Shown here one piece after another: positions 31,015 to 39,571 of a stretch of 64,000 bases of DNA. The notes under the pieces are model-generated. The model was not told the origin of the DNA. It ran no database searches and saw nothing but the letters and a program-made list of their open reading frames with translations. The position numbers were made by a program, and so were the translations under genes. The stretch covers positions 1 to 64,000 of the forward strand of contig NZ_JAFELM010000012.1 of the NCBI RefSeq assembly GCF_016890225.1, in the 5' to 3' direction. Position 1 is the stretch's first letter. Each line of letters starts with the position of its first letter. This stretch comes from Bacillus suaedaesalsae (lineage in GTDB: Bacteria; Bacillota; Bacilli; Bacillales; SA4).

Positions 31015-31571
31015 TCAATCGCAATAATAAATGGCGGGTGATTTTGTTGATTAACAAACTGATAACGTAAAACATGAGCTTCCATTTGGTCAATTTGTTC
31101 CACAAATGGTATTAGCTCGTCCCGTTCAACTGCTCCTTCAGGATGACCATGATAAATCACGAGTACTAATATACCTTCAGGCTTTAACATCTCTAGGATT
31201 TGCTTTATCGCTGAAATGGTCGTTTTAGGAGTTGTAACAATGGTTTTATCTCCCCCAGGTAAGTAACCTAGGTTAAAAATCGCACCAGCTACTTGAGTGG
31301 AAGGAGGAAGGCACTCCATAACATTTTCATGCCCTCTTAAAAAAAGGCTCGCGCGTTCTTGAAGACCTTTTTCAGTTAAGCGTTGAGTTGTCATTTCAAT
31401 GGCGTCAGCTTGAACATCGAACCCGTATATATGCCCATTTTCACCTACAAGCTCAGCTAATAAAACTGTATCATGACCATTTCCAATCGTAGCATCTATT
31501 GCAATATCTCCAGGCTTTATTGCTTTTTGTAATAAAGTTCGTGCAAAAGGAAGGATACGTTCTAATTTCAT
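31005..31571 (-). CDS. ytqB: YtqB class I methyltransferase (tRNA mnm5s2U34 methylation, MnmM)
   Basis: A 188-residue Rossmann methyltransferase. The SAM loop is AIDATIGNGHDTVLLAELVG, and GFDVQADAIEMT carries the ribose-binding acidic residue. NLGYLPGGDK and LVIYHGHPEGAVERDEL are typical of YtqB/rRNA_methylase. YtqB has been described as MnmM, which methylates the aminomethyl group on the wobble uridine of tRNAs in Bacillus. The frame is open to 31619, but ATG 31571 gives the family length. The 5' end is next to ytqA, the likely partner enzyme. Confidence 0.88.
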   Translation of the reverse strand: MKLERILPFARTLLQKAIKPGDIAIDATIGNGHDTVLLAELVGENGHIYGFDVQADAIEMTTQRLTEKGLQERASLFLRGHENVMECLPPSTQVAGAIFNLGYLPGGDKTIVTTPKTTISAIKQILEMLKPEGILVLVIYHGHPEGAVERDELIPFVEQIDQMEAHVLRYQFVNQQNHPPFIIAIEKR

Positions 31572-31578
31572 GAAGTAA

Positions 31579-32532
31579 TCATACTTCCTTTTTATAATAC
31601 TTCCCTTGATAGCTGTCACGTCGAATTAATTCAGCTTCAATGGCATTCAACACTTCCCACTTATTCAAGCTCCACATTGGACCAATCATTAAGTCAGGTG
31701 GACCGTCACCAGTGATTCTGTGGATAATCATTTCTGGTGGCAGGATTTCTAGTTGATCAACGACCAAGTTAATGTAATTTTCAAATGAAAGAAATTCAAG
31801 TAAGCCCTTTTCATATTGCTTCACCATTGGTGTTCCTTTTAATAAATGTAGTAAGTGAATTTTAATTCCTTGTACATCAAGCTTAGCAACTTCTCTAGCT
31901 GTTTCCATCATCATTTCCGGCGTTTCCAATGGAAGACCATTGATGATATGTGACACAATTCGGATATTGTGTTTACGAAGCTTTTCTACACCTTCAACAT
32001 AAGTTTGGTAATCATGAGCACGGTTAATTAGCAGTGCAGTACGTTCATGAATTGTTTGCAATCCAAGTTCAACCCATAAATAAGTACGCTCATTCAATTC
32101 AGCTAAATATTCGACCACATCGTCAGGTAAACAGTCTGGTCGTGTTGCAATTGAAAGACCAACAACACCCTCTTCTTTTAAGACAGGCTCGAATGTTTCA
32201 CGAAGGACACTAACCGGAGCATGTGTATTAGTGAAAGCTTGGAAATAAGCCAGATATTTACCGTTCTTCCACTTTTGGTGCATTTTTTCTTTTATATCAT
32301 GAAATTGTTTTTCGATCGGTTCTGCACGGTTACCTGCGAAGTCACCCGAGCCAGCTGCACTACAAAATGTGCAACCGCCATGTGCAACAGTACCGTCACG
32401 ATTTGGACAATCAAAGCCAGCATCTAATGCAATCTTGAACACCTTATGTCCAAACGTTTGACGTAAGTGATAATTCCAAGAATGATAACGCTTCTGATCA
32501 TCAGTATATGGAAATGGATTTATATTATTCAT
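31579..32532 (-). CDS. ytqA: radical SAM protein YtqA (TIGR01212 family)
   Basis: A 317-residue radical SAM protein. The iron-sulfur cluster motif CPNRDGTVAHGGCTFC has the Cx11-12CxxC spacing seen in the TIGR01212/YhcC group. Later blocks are SIATRPDCLPDDVVEYLAEL, VELGLQTIHERT and HIINGLPLET. YtqA has been linked with YtqB to wobble uridine modification, acting one step earlier (proposed name MnmL). ATG 32532 follows AGAGGTG; the open frame extends to 32565. ytqB lies 7 nt downstream in the same operon. Confidence 0.9.
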   Translation of the reverse strand: MNNINPFPYTDDQKRYHSWNYHLRQTFGHKVFKIALDAGFDCPNRDGTVAHGGCTFCSAAGSGDFAGNRAEPIEKQFHDIKEKMHQKWKNGKYLAYFQAFTNTHAPVSVLRETFEPVLKEEGVVGLSIATRPDCLPDDVVEYLAELNERTYLWVELGLQTIHERTALLINRAHDYQTYVEGVEKLRKHNIRIVSHIINGLPLETPEMMMETAREVAKLDVQGIKIHLLHLLKGTPMVKQYEKGLLEFLSFENYINLVVDQLEILPPEMIIHRITGDGPPDLMIGPMWSLNKWEVLNAIEAELIRRDSYQGKYYKKEV

Positions 32533-32589
32533 CAAAACACCTCTTTTACGTGTTGTGCCAGACAACCTTTTTGGATAATAGAACTTTCT

Positions 32590-32757
32590 TCACGTCCTAG
32601 CATACTCATAATAAGCATTGTAGCATGTAAATGCAGTTAAACCAACACATATGAATGAGGGAACGAGTGGGAAAAAACTGCCTTTGCGAAAACGGTGATA
32701 GGAATAAACATCGTTGTGTAAACTATTGAAGAGATGGAGGAAATCTTCATCAAGCAT
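32590..32757 (-). CDS. possible 55-residue single-pass membrane protein
   Basis: The minus-strand frame MLDEDFLHLFNSLHNDVYSY, then a basic stretch, then FFPLVPSFICVGLTAFTCYN as a transmembrane helix and a short tail. AAAGGA precedes the ATG with tight spacing. Codon choice resembles that of neighbours. It is transcribed away from ytzC and toward ytqA, which begins 58 nt later. Not recognised, and it could be spurious. Confidence 0.45.
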   Translation of the reverse strand: MLDEDFLHLFNSLHNDVYSYHRFRKGSFFPLVPSFICVGLTAFTCYNAYYEYART

Positions 32758-32783
32758 GCGATCCTTTGAGGAGGTAAAATGCC

Positions 32784-33050
32784 ATGGCAACACGTCAATC
32801 AGTCGAGGAATATATACAAATGGCCGAAGACGCCATCAAATATGCAGAAGAACAATTCACCGAAGCGAAAAAACAAGAGCATTATAACCAAGAAGAGTAC
32901 ACTCAAGCTCAACAGCGCCTCGAAGCTGCCATTACCGAGCTAGGTAAACTCGCACATAGTGGAAATCCACAACAAAAAGACCAAATTGACAGAATGAGAA
33001 TGCAAATCCAACGCGTCTCAAACGAGATGACAATTTATCCACACCATTGA
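32784..33050 (+). CDS. ytzC: YtzC (DUF2524) conserved helical protein
   Basis: An 88-residue, Gln/Glu-rich helical protein (SVEEYIQMAEDAIKYAEEQF, then EAKKQEHYNQEEYTQAQQRL). It matches YtzC of B. subtilis in length and sequence character. Function unknown. GAGGAGG lies 10 nt before the chosen ATG. A 38-residue protein is encoded just downstream, probably on the same transcript. Confidence 0.85.
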   Translation: MATRQSVEEYIQMAEDAIKYAEEQFTEAKKQEHYNQEEYTQAQQRLEAAITELGKLAHSGNPQQKDQIDRMRMQIQRVSNEMTIYPHH

Positions 33051-33069
33051 TTCTGGAGGTATTCTTAGT

Positions 33070-33186
33070 ATGAAAAAACCATCAAACGCAGAACACAATA
33101 TTCAACACTTATCTTATGATCCGGTGCAAGAAGTGAAAAAGAAAAACGCAAAACGTGCACAACCAGATCGCACACCGAATAAGTAG
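33070..33186 (+). CDS. 38-residue basic hydrophilic protein
   Basis: The frame reads MKKPSNAEHNIQHLSYDPVQ, then EVKKKNAKRAQPDRTPNK. GGAGGT lies 11 nt upstream and a terminator directly downstream, so it closes the ytzC transcript. The Lys/Asn/Gln-rich composition and size recall small spore-associated proteins of Bacillus, but that is only an impression. Confidence 0.6.
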   Translation: MKKPSNAEHNIQHLSYDPVQEVKKKNAKRAQPDRTPNK

Positions 33187-33197
33187 TGAGTAGGTTG

Positions 33198-33225
33198 GCC
33201 CCCTTTTGTTTTGAGGGGGCTTTTT
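33198..33225 (+). terminator. ytzC operon terminator
   Basis: GCCCCC (33198-33203) and GGGGGC (33215-33220), followed by TTTTTA. Confidence 0.85.
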
Positions 33226-33233
33226 ATATGGAT

Positions 33234-33343
33234 TGGTGCATATATTTAAATTTTGACGCAAATAACCTTTAATTTGAAGTAAAAAAAATTTTTTTCACAA
33301 ATATTAAAAAAATGATGCATATCTTGAAATTTTGAAGCAAAAG
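33234..33343. repeat. TGCATA / TTTTGAAGCA box repeats, upstream flank of NERD gene
   Basis: Two composite copies are present: TGCATA at 33237 with GACGCA at 33255, and TGCATA at 33316 with GAAGCA at 33334. The two boxes are 18 bp apart (start to start) in both. A single partial box TTTGAAGTA lies at 33273. The same composite unit recurs at the end of the NERD gene. Confidence 0.6.
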
Positions 33344-33404
33344 AAGGATTTTAAATTAAAACTATAGAATTATTTCCTCTGAATTTTATATAAGGAGGAA
33401 TTAA

Positions 33405-34388
33405 ATGATAGTAAAAGAAAGAAATATACCTTTAAGAATGTTAAAACTAGAGGCATTGTTAAGAAGACTAGAAGAGCATCATCCTAAAAGACCTCAAATA
33501 CTAGAAGAGTTAGCGCGAAGGAAAGCAGGATATCGTGGTGAACAAGCATTAGAATATTATTTAACTTATTTATCCTCGGAAAAATACTCTGTATTGCAGG
33601 ACCTCAGATTAATCCACAAAGAACATTACTTCCAAATTGATACACTAATTTTATCACCGAGTTATTTCTTAATAGTTGAAACAAAGAATTATCAAGGCAC
33701 TATTTACTTTGATAGTGATTATAGCCAACTAATACGAACAGTGAATGATAAAGAAGAGGCATTCCCAAGTCCTCTCGTACAAGTAAGAAGGCAACGTAAT
33801 CACTTAAGTGAATGGATCAAAGATAATAAGGTTATTGACATACCAATAGACTATTTAGTAGTCATAAGTAATCCAAATACAATAATTAAGGCGTCTCCTA
33901 AAAATCTAGAAGCCCTTCGTAAAGTCACTCCAATTACCGTTTTTCTTAATAAGATTGAACAAATTGAAAAATTGTATCCTACCCAACTTACACAAAGAAA
34001 AGAGATCCAAAGAATTTCTAAGAAACTAATCAAGAAGCATACTCCACTGAATCCAGACTTATTAACGCAATTTGATTTAACAACATCTGAATCATTAAAA
34101 GGCGTCCATTGTCCAAGTTGCAATTTTTTACCTATGCAAAGAAAGCAAGCAAAATGGATTTGTCCTAAATGTTCAAAAACTTCAAAAGATGCACACGTTA
34201 ATGCAATAGTTGATTATGCTCTCTTATTAGATAACAAAATTACTAACCAGAAATTAAGAGAATTCCTTCATATTAGTTCTAGAACCGTTACAAATAAGAT
34301 ATTAGGTTCTCTAGCACTAGAAGTTAGTGGATCGAAAAAAGGGAGGGTTTATTATTTAGATGGTTTGGTGCATAAATTGAAATTATGA
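33405..34388 (+). CDS. NERD-domain protein with zinc ribbon and C-terminal winged helix
   Basis: A 327-residue protein. The nuclease-related NERD domain spans about residues 43-165, with the PD-ExK-like residues Asp79 (FQIDTLIL), Glu92 and Lys94 (VETKNYQGTI). A zinc ribbon follows (Cys236/Cys239 in HCPSCNF and Cys253/Cys256 in ICPKCSK). The C-terminus (about 270-327, NQKLREFLHISSRTVTNKIL) looks like a DNA-binding winged helix. The protein could therefore bind and cut or regulate DNA. It interrupts the conserved ytzC-yttB order and is flanked on both sides by copies of the same short repeat, suggesting acquisition as a unit. ATAAGGAGGAA gives a strong start. Confidence 0.85.
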   Translation: MIVKERNIPLRMLKLEALLRRLEEHHPKRPQILEELARRKAGYRGEQALEYYLTYLSSEKYSVLQDLRLIHKEHYFQIDTLILSPSYFLIVETKNYQGTIYFDSDYSQLIRTVNDKEEAFPSPLVQVRRQRNHLSEWIKDNKVIDIPIDYLVVISNPNTIIKASPKNLEALRKVTPITVFLNKIEQIEKLYPTQLTQRKEIQRISKKLIKKHTPLNPDLLTQFDLTTSESLKGVHCPSCNFLPMQRKQAKWICPKCSKTSKDAHVNAIVDYALLLDNKITNQKLREFLHISSRTVTNKILGSLALEVSGSKKGRVYYLDGLVHKLKL

Positions 34389-34455
34389 AGCATATACCAG
34401 CATTTCGAAGCAAATTTAAAACAATTTGATTGATAAAGTAAAATTTTGAAGCATA
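34367..34455. repeat. TGCATA / TTTTGAAGCA box repeats, downstream flank of NERD gene
   Basis: A composite copy, TGCATA at 34369 with GAAGCA at 34387 (again 18 bp), spans the stop codon. Further GAAGCA boxes lie at 34407 and 34448, each preceded by TTTC or TTTT. Confidence 0.6.
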
Positions 34456-34551
34456 TCACCCCAAAACTCATTTCCCTCTATCTTCTTATTGCTCACCCAT
34501 CAAAAAAGGAATACAATGTACGATGGGAATCATCTTAAGAGGAGGTACAGC

Positions 34552-35733
34552 ATGCCGAAAAAACTGTGGCTATTATTGATCGGAATGGTTATAAATGTGA
34601 CGGGATCTTCGTTTTTATGGCCACTAAATGCAATATATATTCATGATGTGCTTGGGAAGTCGATGACGATGGCTGGGATAGTGTTAATGTTAAATTCCGC
34701 AGCCGGAGTTGTAGGGAATTTACTTGGTGGTTATTTGTTTGACCGTGTTGGTGGATATCGTTCCATTATTATAGGATTATCAACTTCTGTCGTTTCTGCG
34801 ATAGGGCTGGTATGGAATAATGACTGGCCATATTATGTGATATTCTTATTTTTAATAGGCTTTGGATCTGGGATGATGTTTCCGTCAATGTATGCGATGG
34901 CGGGTTCTGTGTGGCCTGAAGGCGGGAGAAAGCCATTCAATGCGATGTATGTTGCGCAAAATATCGGTGTCGCAGTGGGAGCAGCGCTTGGTGGTGTAGT
35001 AGCGAATATATCGTTCCAACTTACTTTCGTGGCAAATGCGGCGATGTTTGTCGTCTTCCTACTATTAGCTTCGTTTACTTATCATCGTATTAACGTTGCA
35101 AATGTGAAACCAAGTGGGGCTGGAAAAGTGAATGGAATACAAGACAAATCTCGTTTCACTGCATTACTTGTTTTATGCTTAGGCTATTTAATGACATGGA
35201 TTGCTTATGTTCAATGGCAAGCAAACATCGGTCCTCATACACAAACGTTAGGTGTATCACTAAATCAGTACAGTCTACTTTGGACAATTAATGGTGCTCT
35301 TATCGTGCTTGCACAACCTCTTATTTCGACAGTTGTGAAATATATAGCAAAAACACTGAAGTCACAAATCATTTTAGGAAGTATGATTTTCATCGTATCA
35401 TTCATTGTTGTCTCAAATGCAACTCAGTTTTCTGGATTTGTCGTGGCGATGGTTATTTTAACTATAGGTGAAATGCTTGTATGGCCAGCAGTTCCAACGA
35501 TTGCAAATGACTTAGCACCAAAAGGTCGGGAAGGCTTCTATCAAGGAGTTGTAAACAGTGCAGCGACTGGGGGAAGAATGCTAGGACCGGTTATTGGTGG
35601 AGTAATGGTAGACATGTATGATATTAATGCTCTCTATGTCTTACTAATAGGTGTTCTTTTTGTTTCGATTTTGACTACATTCTTGTATGACAGAAAAATA
35701 AAAACGGAAGAATCCAAGGCAATTGCTGTTTAA
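34552..35733 (+). CDS. yttB: major facilitator superfamily transporter YttB
   Basis: A 393-residue, 12-helix MFS transporter. The loop 2-3 signature is seen as GGYLFDRVGGYRSIIIG (about 64-80), and the motif C-like region GQ-type VAQNIGVAVGAALGG near 146-160 suggests a drug-efflux-like antiporter. ATG 34552 follows GAGGAGG; the open frame extends to 34489. Substrate unknown. It is a single gene between the NERD insert and leuS. Confidence 0.88.
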   Translation: MPKKLWLLLIGMVINVTGSSFLWPLNAIYIHDVLGKSMTMAGIVLMLNSAAGVVGNLLGGYLFDRVGGYRSIIIGLSTSVVSAIGLVWNNDWPYYVIFLFLIGFGSGMMFPSMYAMAGSVWPEGGRKPFNAMYVAQNIGVAVGAALGGVVANISFQLTFVANAAMFVVFLLLASFTYHRINVANVKPSGAGKVNGIQDKSRFTALLVLCLGYLMTWIAYVQWQANIGPHTQTLGVSLNQYSLLWTINGALIVLAQPLISTVVKYIAKTLKSQIILGSMIFIVSFIVVSNATQFSGFVVAMVILTIGEMLVWPAVPTIANDLAPKGREGFYQGVVNSAATGGRMLGPVIGGVMVDMYDINALYVLLIGVLFVSILTTFLYDRKIKTEESKAIAV

Positions 35734-35767
35734 AAGTAGAAAATTTGAAAATACTTTAAATATGGGC

Positions 35768-35796
35768 TTGAAGTTTTATCCAACTTTATTTAAAAT
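35768..35796 (+). promoter_or_regulatory. leuS leader promoter
   Basis: TTGAAG (35768-35773), 17 nt, then TAAAAT (35791-35796), just upstream of the T-box leader. Confidence 0.65.
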
Positions 35797-35802
35797 ACAA
35801 AT

Positions 35803-36066
35803 CAATACAATATGAAACGAACAGTGCGAAGGAATAGTATTGATAGAACTAGGTCTAGAGAGTTGACGGGTGGTGCAAGTCAATCCAAACGCTATCGAGA
35901 ACTCACCTTCAAGGTTTCAACGGTGAACAGCAGTATGCTAATTAATTGTTGACGTGATATCTGCGTTAAAGAGTCAAGTGAGTGCTATTTGTAGCATTAA
36001 TTTGGGTGGTACCGCGGGAATATTAACTCTCGTCCCTATAATTTTAGGGGCGGGGGTTTTTTTATT
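35803..36066 (+). ncRNA. T-box leader of leuS
   Basis: The T-box sequence TGGGTGGTACCGCGG lies at 36003-36017, with the TGGT that pairs with uncharged tRNA acceptor ends. Stem I begins near AGAGAGTTGACGGGTGG. A CTC triplet at 35902-35904 (in GAGAACTCACC) is a plausible leucine specifier. The terminator stem CTCGTCCCT/AGGGGCGGGGG with T7 ends at about 36066. Uncharged leucyl-tRNA would favour antitermination. Confidence 0.92.
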
Positions 36067-36127
36067 TTACATAAAGCTGTTCGCCCCATATCTAAACAAT
36101 CGGAGAAACAAAAGGAGGAAGTTTCAA

Positions 36128-38542
36128 ATGTCTTTCGATCATCAAAGTATTGAAAAGAAATGGCAAAACCATTGGGAAACGAATCACACATTTAAAACAA
36201 AAGAAGAAAAAGGGAGACAAAAGTTCTATGCACTAGACATGTTTCCTTATCCATCAGGTGCAGGACTCCACGTAGGTCACCCAGAAGGTTATACAGCGAC
36301 AGATATCGTTTCTCGTATGAAGCGAATGCAAGGCTACAATGTACTTCATCCAATGGGATGGGATGCATTCGGCCTACCGGCTGAGCAATATGCGCTAGAC
36401 ACGGGGAATGACCCGGCTGAATTCACAGTGCAAAACATCAACACATTCCGTCGTCAAATAAAAGAGCTTGGCTTCTCTTATGACTGGGATCGTGAAGTAA
36501 ATACTACAGATCCAAACTACTACAAGTGGACGCAATGGATTTTCTTAAAGCTATATGAAAAAGGTCTTGCCTATATTGATGAAATTCCTGTTAACTGGTG
36601 TCCAGCACTAGGAACAGTTCTTGCTAACGAAGAAGTTATTGATGGTAAATCAGAGCGCGGTGGTCATCCTGTTGAACGTCGTCCGATGAAGCAATGGATG
36701 CTTAAAATTACAGCATATGCTGACCGCCTACTAGAAGATTTAGAAGAACTTGATTGGCCTGAAAGCTTGAAGGATATGCAACGCAATTGGATTGGTCGTT
36801 CAGAAGGTGCACACGTTCATTTCACCATTGATGGACATGATGAAGGCTTTACTGTCTTCACAACAAGACCGGACACGTTATTTGGTGCAACTTATGCTGT
36901 CCTTGCTCCAGAGCATCCACTTGTTGCAAGCATTACAACACCAGAACAAAAAGAAGCAGTAGATTTGTACATTGAAAAAATTATAAGCAAAAGTGACCTT
37001 GAGCGTACGGAGCTTTCTAAAGAAAAGACAGGTGCTTTCACAGGTGCTTATGCAATTAACCCAATTAATGGCGAAAAAATGCCAATTTGGATTGCGGATT
37101 ACGTATTAATGACATATGGAACTGGTGCGATTATGGCAGTACCAGCTCATGACGAGCGAGACTATGAATTCGCTCAAAAATTTGAGTTACCAATTAAGGA
37201 AGTAGTAGCGGGTGGCGATGTAACGAAGGAAGCCTACACTGGTGACGGCGAACACGTGAACTCGGATTTCCTAAATGGAATGAATAAAGAAGATGCAATT
37301 GCAGCTAGCATCAAATGGCTTGAAGAGCATAGCAAAGGTGAGAAAAAGGTTTCTTACCGCCTACGTGACTGGTTGTTCAGCCGTCAACGTTACTGGGGGG
37401 AGCCTATCCCAATCATTCACTGGGAAGATGGAACATCAACTGCAGTTCCCGAAGCAGAACTTCCATTAGTTCTGCCAAAAACAAAGGAGATTCGTCCATC
37501 TGGTACAGGTGAATCACCACTTGCGGCCATTGAAGAATGGGTAAATGTAGTCGATCCAGTTACAGGTAAAAAGGGTCGCCGTGAGACGAACACAATGCCG
37601 CAATGGGGCGGAAGCTGCTGGTACTACCTACGCTACATTGATCCGCACAACCATGATCAGTTAGCAGATCCAGAAAAGCTAAAAGAATGGCTTCCAGTTG
37701 ATATTTATATTGGTGGTGCAGAGCATGCCGTACTTCACTTGTTATATGCACGTTTCTGGCACAAGTTCTTGTATGATATCGGTGTAGTTCCAACAAAAGA
37801 GCCGTTCCAAAGATTGTTCAACCAAGGGATGATACTTGGAGAAAACAATGAAAAAATGAGTAAGTCAAAAGGAAACGTTGTAAACCCTGATGATATTGTA
37901 CGTAGTCATGGTGCAGATACACTTCGTCTATACGAAATGTTTATGGGACCACTTGAAGCATCAATTGCCTGGTCAGAGAAAGGACTAGATGGTTCTCGTC
38001 GATTCCTTGACCGTGTATGGAGACTATTTGTTGAAGAAAATGGGGAGCTAAGCCCTAAAATCGTAGAAAGTCAAAGTAGTACATTAGACAAAGTGTACAA
38101 TCAAACAGTGAAAAAGGTTACAGAAGACTATGAAGGACTTCGCTTTAACACGGCGATTTCTCAAATGATGGTATTCATTAATGATGCATATAAAGCAACT
38201 GAGCTTCCAAAAGTATATGTGGAAGGCTTCGTGAAATTGCTTTCACCAGTTGCTCCTCACGTTGCAGAAGAGCTTTGGGAGAAGCTTGGACATTCCGGAA
38301 CCATCTCATATGAAGCTTGGCCAACATTCGATGAGTCAAAGCTTGTTGAAGATGAAGTAGAAATCGTTGTTCAAATTAATGGTAAAGTTAAAGCAAAACT
38401 ACTAGTTCCAGCAACTGCAACAAAAGAAGAGATGGAAGAAATTGCGCTTAGCGATGATACAGTCAAGGAACAAATTGAAGGGAAAACTGTAAGAAAGATT
38501 GTTGCAGTTCCTGGAAAACTTGTAAATATTGTGGCAAACTAA
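36128..38542 (+). CDS. leuS: leucyl-tRNA synthetase
   Basis: This 804-residue class I synthetase has the HIGH-equivalent HVGHP (in [20 protein letters not shown], residues about 38-57), a CP1 editing domain ([20 protein letters not shown], then [15 protein letters not shown], with the Asp that fixes leucine editing), and KMSKS as [20 protein letters not shown] 36128 follows AAAGGAGG and gives the B. subtilis LeuS length; the open frame upstream runs into the T-box leader and is not translated. Regulated by the T-box. Confidence 0.98.
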   Translation: MSFDHQSIEKKWQNHWETNHTFKTKEEKGRQKFYALDMFPYPSGAGLHVGHPEGYTATDIVSRMKRMQGYNVLHPMGWDAFGLPAEQYALDTGNDPAEFTVQNINTFRRQIKELGFSYDWDREVNTTDPNYYKWTQWIFLKLYEKGLAYIDEIPVNWCPALGTVLANEEVIDGKSERGGHPVERRPMKQWMLKITAYADRLLEDLEELDWPESLKDMQRNWIGRSEGAHVHFTIDGHDEGFTVFTTRPDTLFGATYAVLAPEHPLVASITTPEQKEAVDLYIEKIISKSDLERTELSKEKTGAFTGAYAINPINGEKMPIWIADYVLMTYGTGAIMAVPAHDERDYEFAQKFELPIKEVVAGGDVTKEAYTGDGEHVNSDFLNGMNKEDAIAASIKWLEEHSKGEKKVSYRLRDWLFSRQRYWGEPIPIIHWEDGTSTAVPEAELPLVLPKTKEIRPSGTGESPLAAIEEWVNVVDPVTGKKGRRETNTMPQWGGSCWYYLRYIDPHNHDQLADPEKLKEWLPVDIYIGGAEHAVLHLLYARFWHKFLYDIGVVPTKEPFQRLFNQGMILGENNEKMSKSKGNVVNPDDIVRSHGADTLRLYEMFMGPLEASIAWSEKGLDGSRRFLDRVWRLFVEENGELSPKIVESQSSTLDKVYNQTVKKVTEDYEGLRFNTAISQMMVFINDAYKATELPKVYVEGFVKLLSPVAPHVAEELWEKLGHSGTISYEAWPTFDESKLVEDEVEIVVQINGKVKAKLLVPATATKEEMEEIALSDDTVKEQIEGKTVRKIVAVPGKLVNIVAN

Positions 38543-38545
38543 GGG

Positions 38546-38571
38546 AGAGGCTTTGCCTCTTCTTTTTTTAC
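38546..38571 (+). terminator. leuS terminator
   Basis: AGAGGC (38546-38551) and GCCTCT (38555-38560) around TTT, followed by TC and seven T. Confidence 0.8.
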
Positions 38572-38598
38572 ATAACAACCGAAAAATGAGGGATAATC

Positions 38599-39138
38599 GT
38601 GCTCCAATTTGGCCCTTTTATAACAGAAAAAGAAAAAGAAAAACTCGAGCCTACTATTCAACAATTAATTGATAAGATTCCTAATGATCTAAAAGGGACA
38701 ATACATATCAAGGATGAATACTTCATTGTAAAAGCTTTTGGTGAAGAACTGTCTTTTGAATATGGAAACGAGCGTGAATGTATACTAGAGTTACAAAGTA
38801 CGGAAAGTGTCCCACTATTTGTAGCCTACAATGATGAAGATTTAGTGCTAGTATGGGATATGGTGTATGGAGAAAACTTACCAACTTTTGCAAAAGAACA
38901 ACGAATATCCATTTATGAATACGAAGAAGAATTAATAACTTCCCTTCAAGCGATGCTGAAAAAAGGGTGGCACTTACCCAAAATTGAGCTAGATCATGTG
39001 ATATGGTGTGAGGATTGTAATGCATTATTTATCGTTGACTACTCCGGGTGTGAACGGGTACACAGCAAGACGTTTGAAGAGTATAATGAAGACATGCTAA
39101 ATCGAGTAAAAAAAATATTAAAACAGTATGAACAGTAA
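38599..39138 (+). CDS. conserved hypothetical soluble protein
   Basis: A 179-residue acidic protein from a GTG start behind GAGGGAT. It has no signal peptide or membrane segment. The pattern LELQSTESVPLFVAYNDEDL, then VLVWDMVYGENLPTF, and a late CEDCNALFIVDYSGCERV with three cysteines are the most distinctive parts. I do not recognise the family. It lies 12 nt before ytwF and is probably cotranscribed with it. Confidence 0.75.
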   Translation: MLQFGPFITEKEKEKLEPTIQQLIDKIPNDLKGTIHIKDEYFIVKAFGEELSFEYGNERECILELQSTESVPLFVAYNDEDLVLVWDMVYGENLPTFAKEQRISIYEYEEELITSLQAMLKKGWHLPKIELDHVIWCEDCNALFIVDYSGCERVHSKTFEEYNEDMLNRVKKILKQYEQ

Positions 39139-39150
39139 GGGGAGAGAAAC

Positions 39151-39468
39151 ATGGAACAACATATTCATTTAATTACACCTAAAGAATTAAAAGAAAAGCT
39201 TTCAAAAGGGGAAAACCTAGAAATAATTGATGTTCGTGAACATGAAGAAGTTGCACAAGGAATGATTCCAGGAGCTAAACATATTCCGATGAATGAAATC
39301 CCTTCCAGATTAGAAGAACTAGATGTAGAAAAAGAACACATTTTTATTTGCCGTTCAGGTAGAAGAAGTGAAAATGTTTGTCACTATTTACACGATCAAG
39401 GCTACAAGGTTGTCAACATGGTTGGTGGAATGCTTGAGTGGGAAGGAAACACAGAACTGCCAAAGTAA
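39151..39468 (+). CDS. ytwF: rhodanese-like sulfurtransferase YtwF
   Basis: A 105-residue single rhodanese domain. The active-site loop is CRSGRRSEN, with catalytic Cys about 71. IIDVREHEEVAQGMIPGAKH carries the CH2A motif, and GMLEW sits near the end. Such proteins carry persulfide sulfur to acceptors; the acceptor here is unknown. AAGGGGAG precedes the ATG. In B. subtilis ytwF also lies near leuS. Confidence 0.9.
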   Translation: MEQHIHLITPKELKEKLSKGENLEIIDVREHEEVAQGMIPGAKHIPMNEIPSRLEELDVEKEHIFICRSGRRSENVCHYLHDQGYKVVNMVGGMLEWEGNTELPK

Positions 39469-39491
39469 AATACATAAAGTCAGCAGAGGAG

Positions 39492-39535
39492 AAAGCAATG
39501 GAATTCGCTATTTGAATTAAACATTGCTTTTTTTT
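39492..39535 (+). terminator. ytwF terminator
   Basis: AAAGCAATG (39492-39500) and CATTGCTTT (39522-39530), followed by T5 and more. Confidence 0.8.
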
Positions 39536-39571
39536 GAGGGTTAAAAGAGATAATAGAAAGTAGTGATATTT

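Noticed and set aside
35954-36127. Longer leuS start upstream of ATG 36128.
   Set aside because: The upstream frame crosses the T-box and its terminator and has no ribosome-binding site; ATG 36128 follows AAAGGAGG and gives the expected length.
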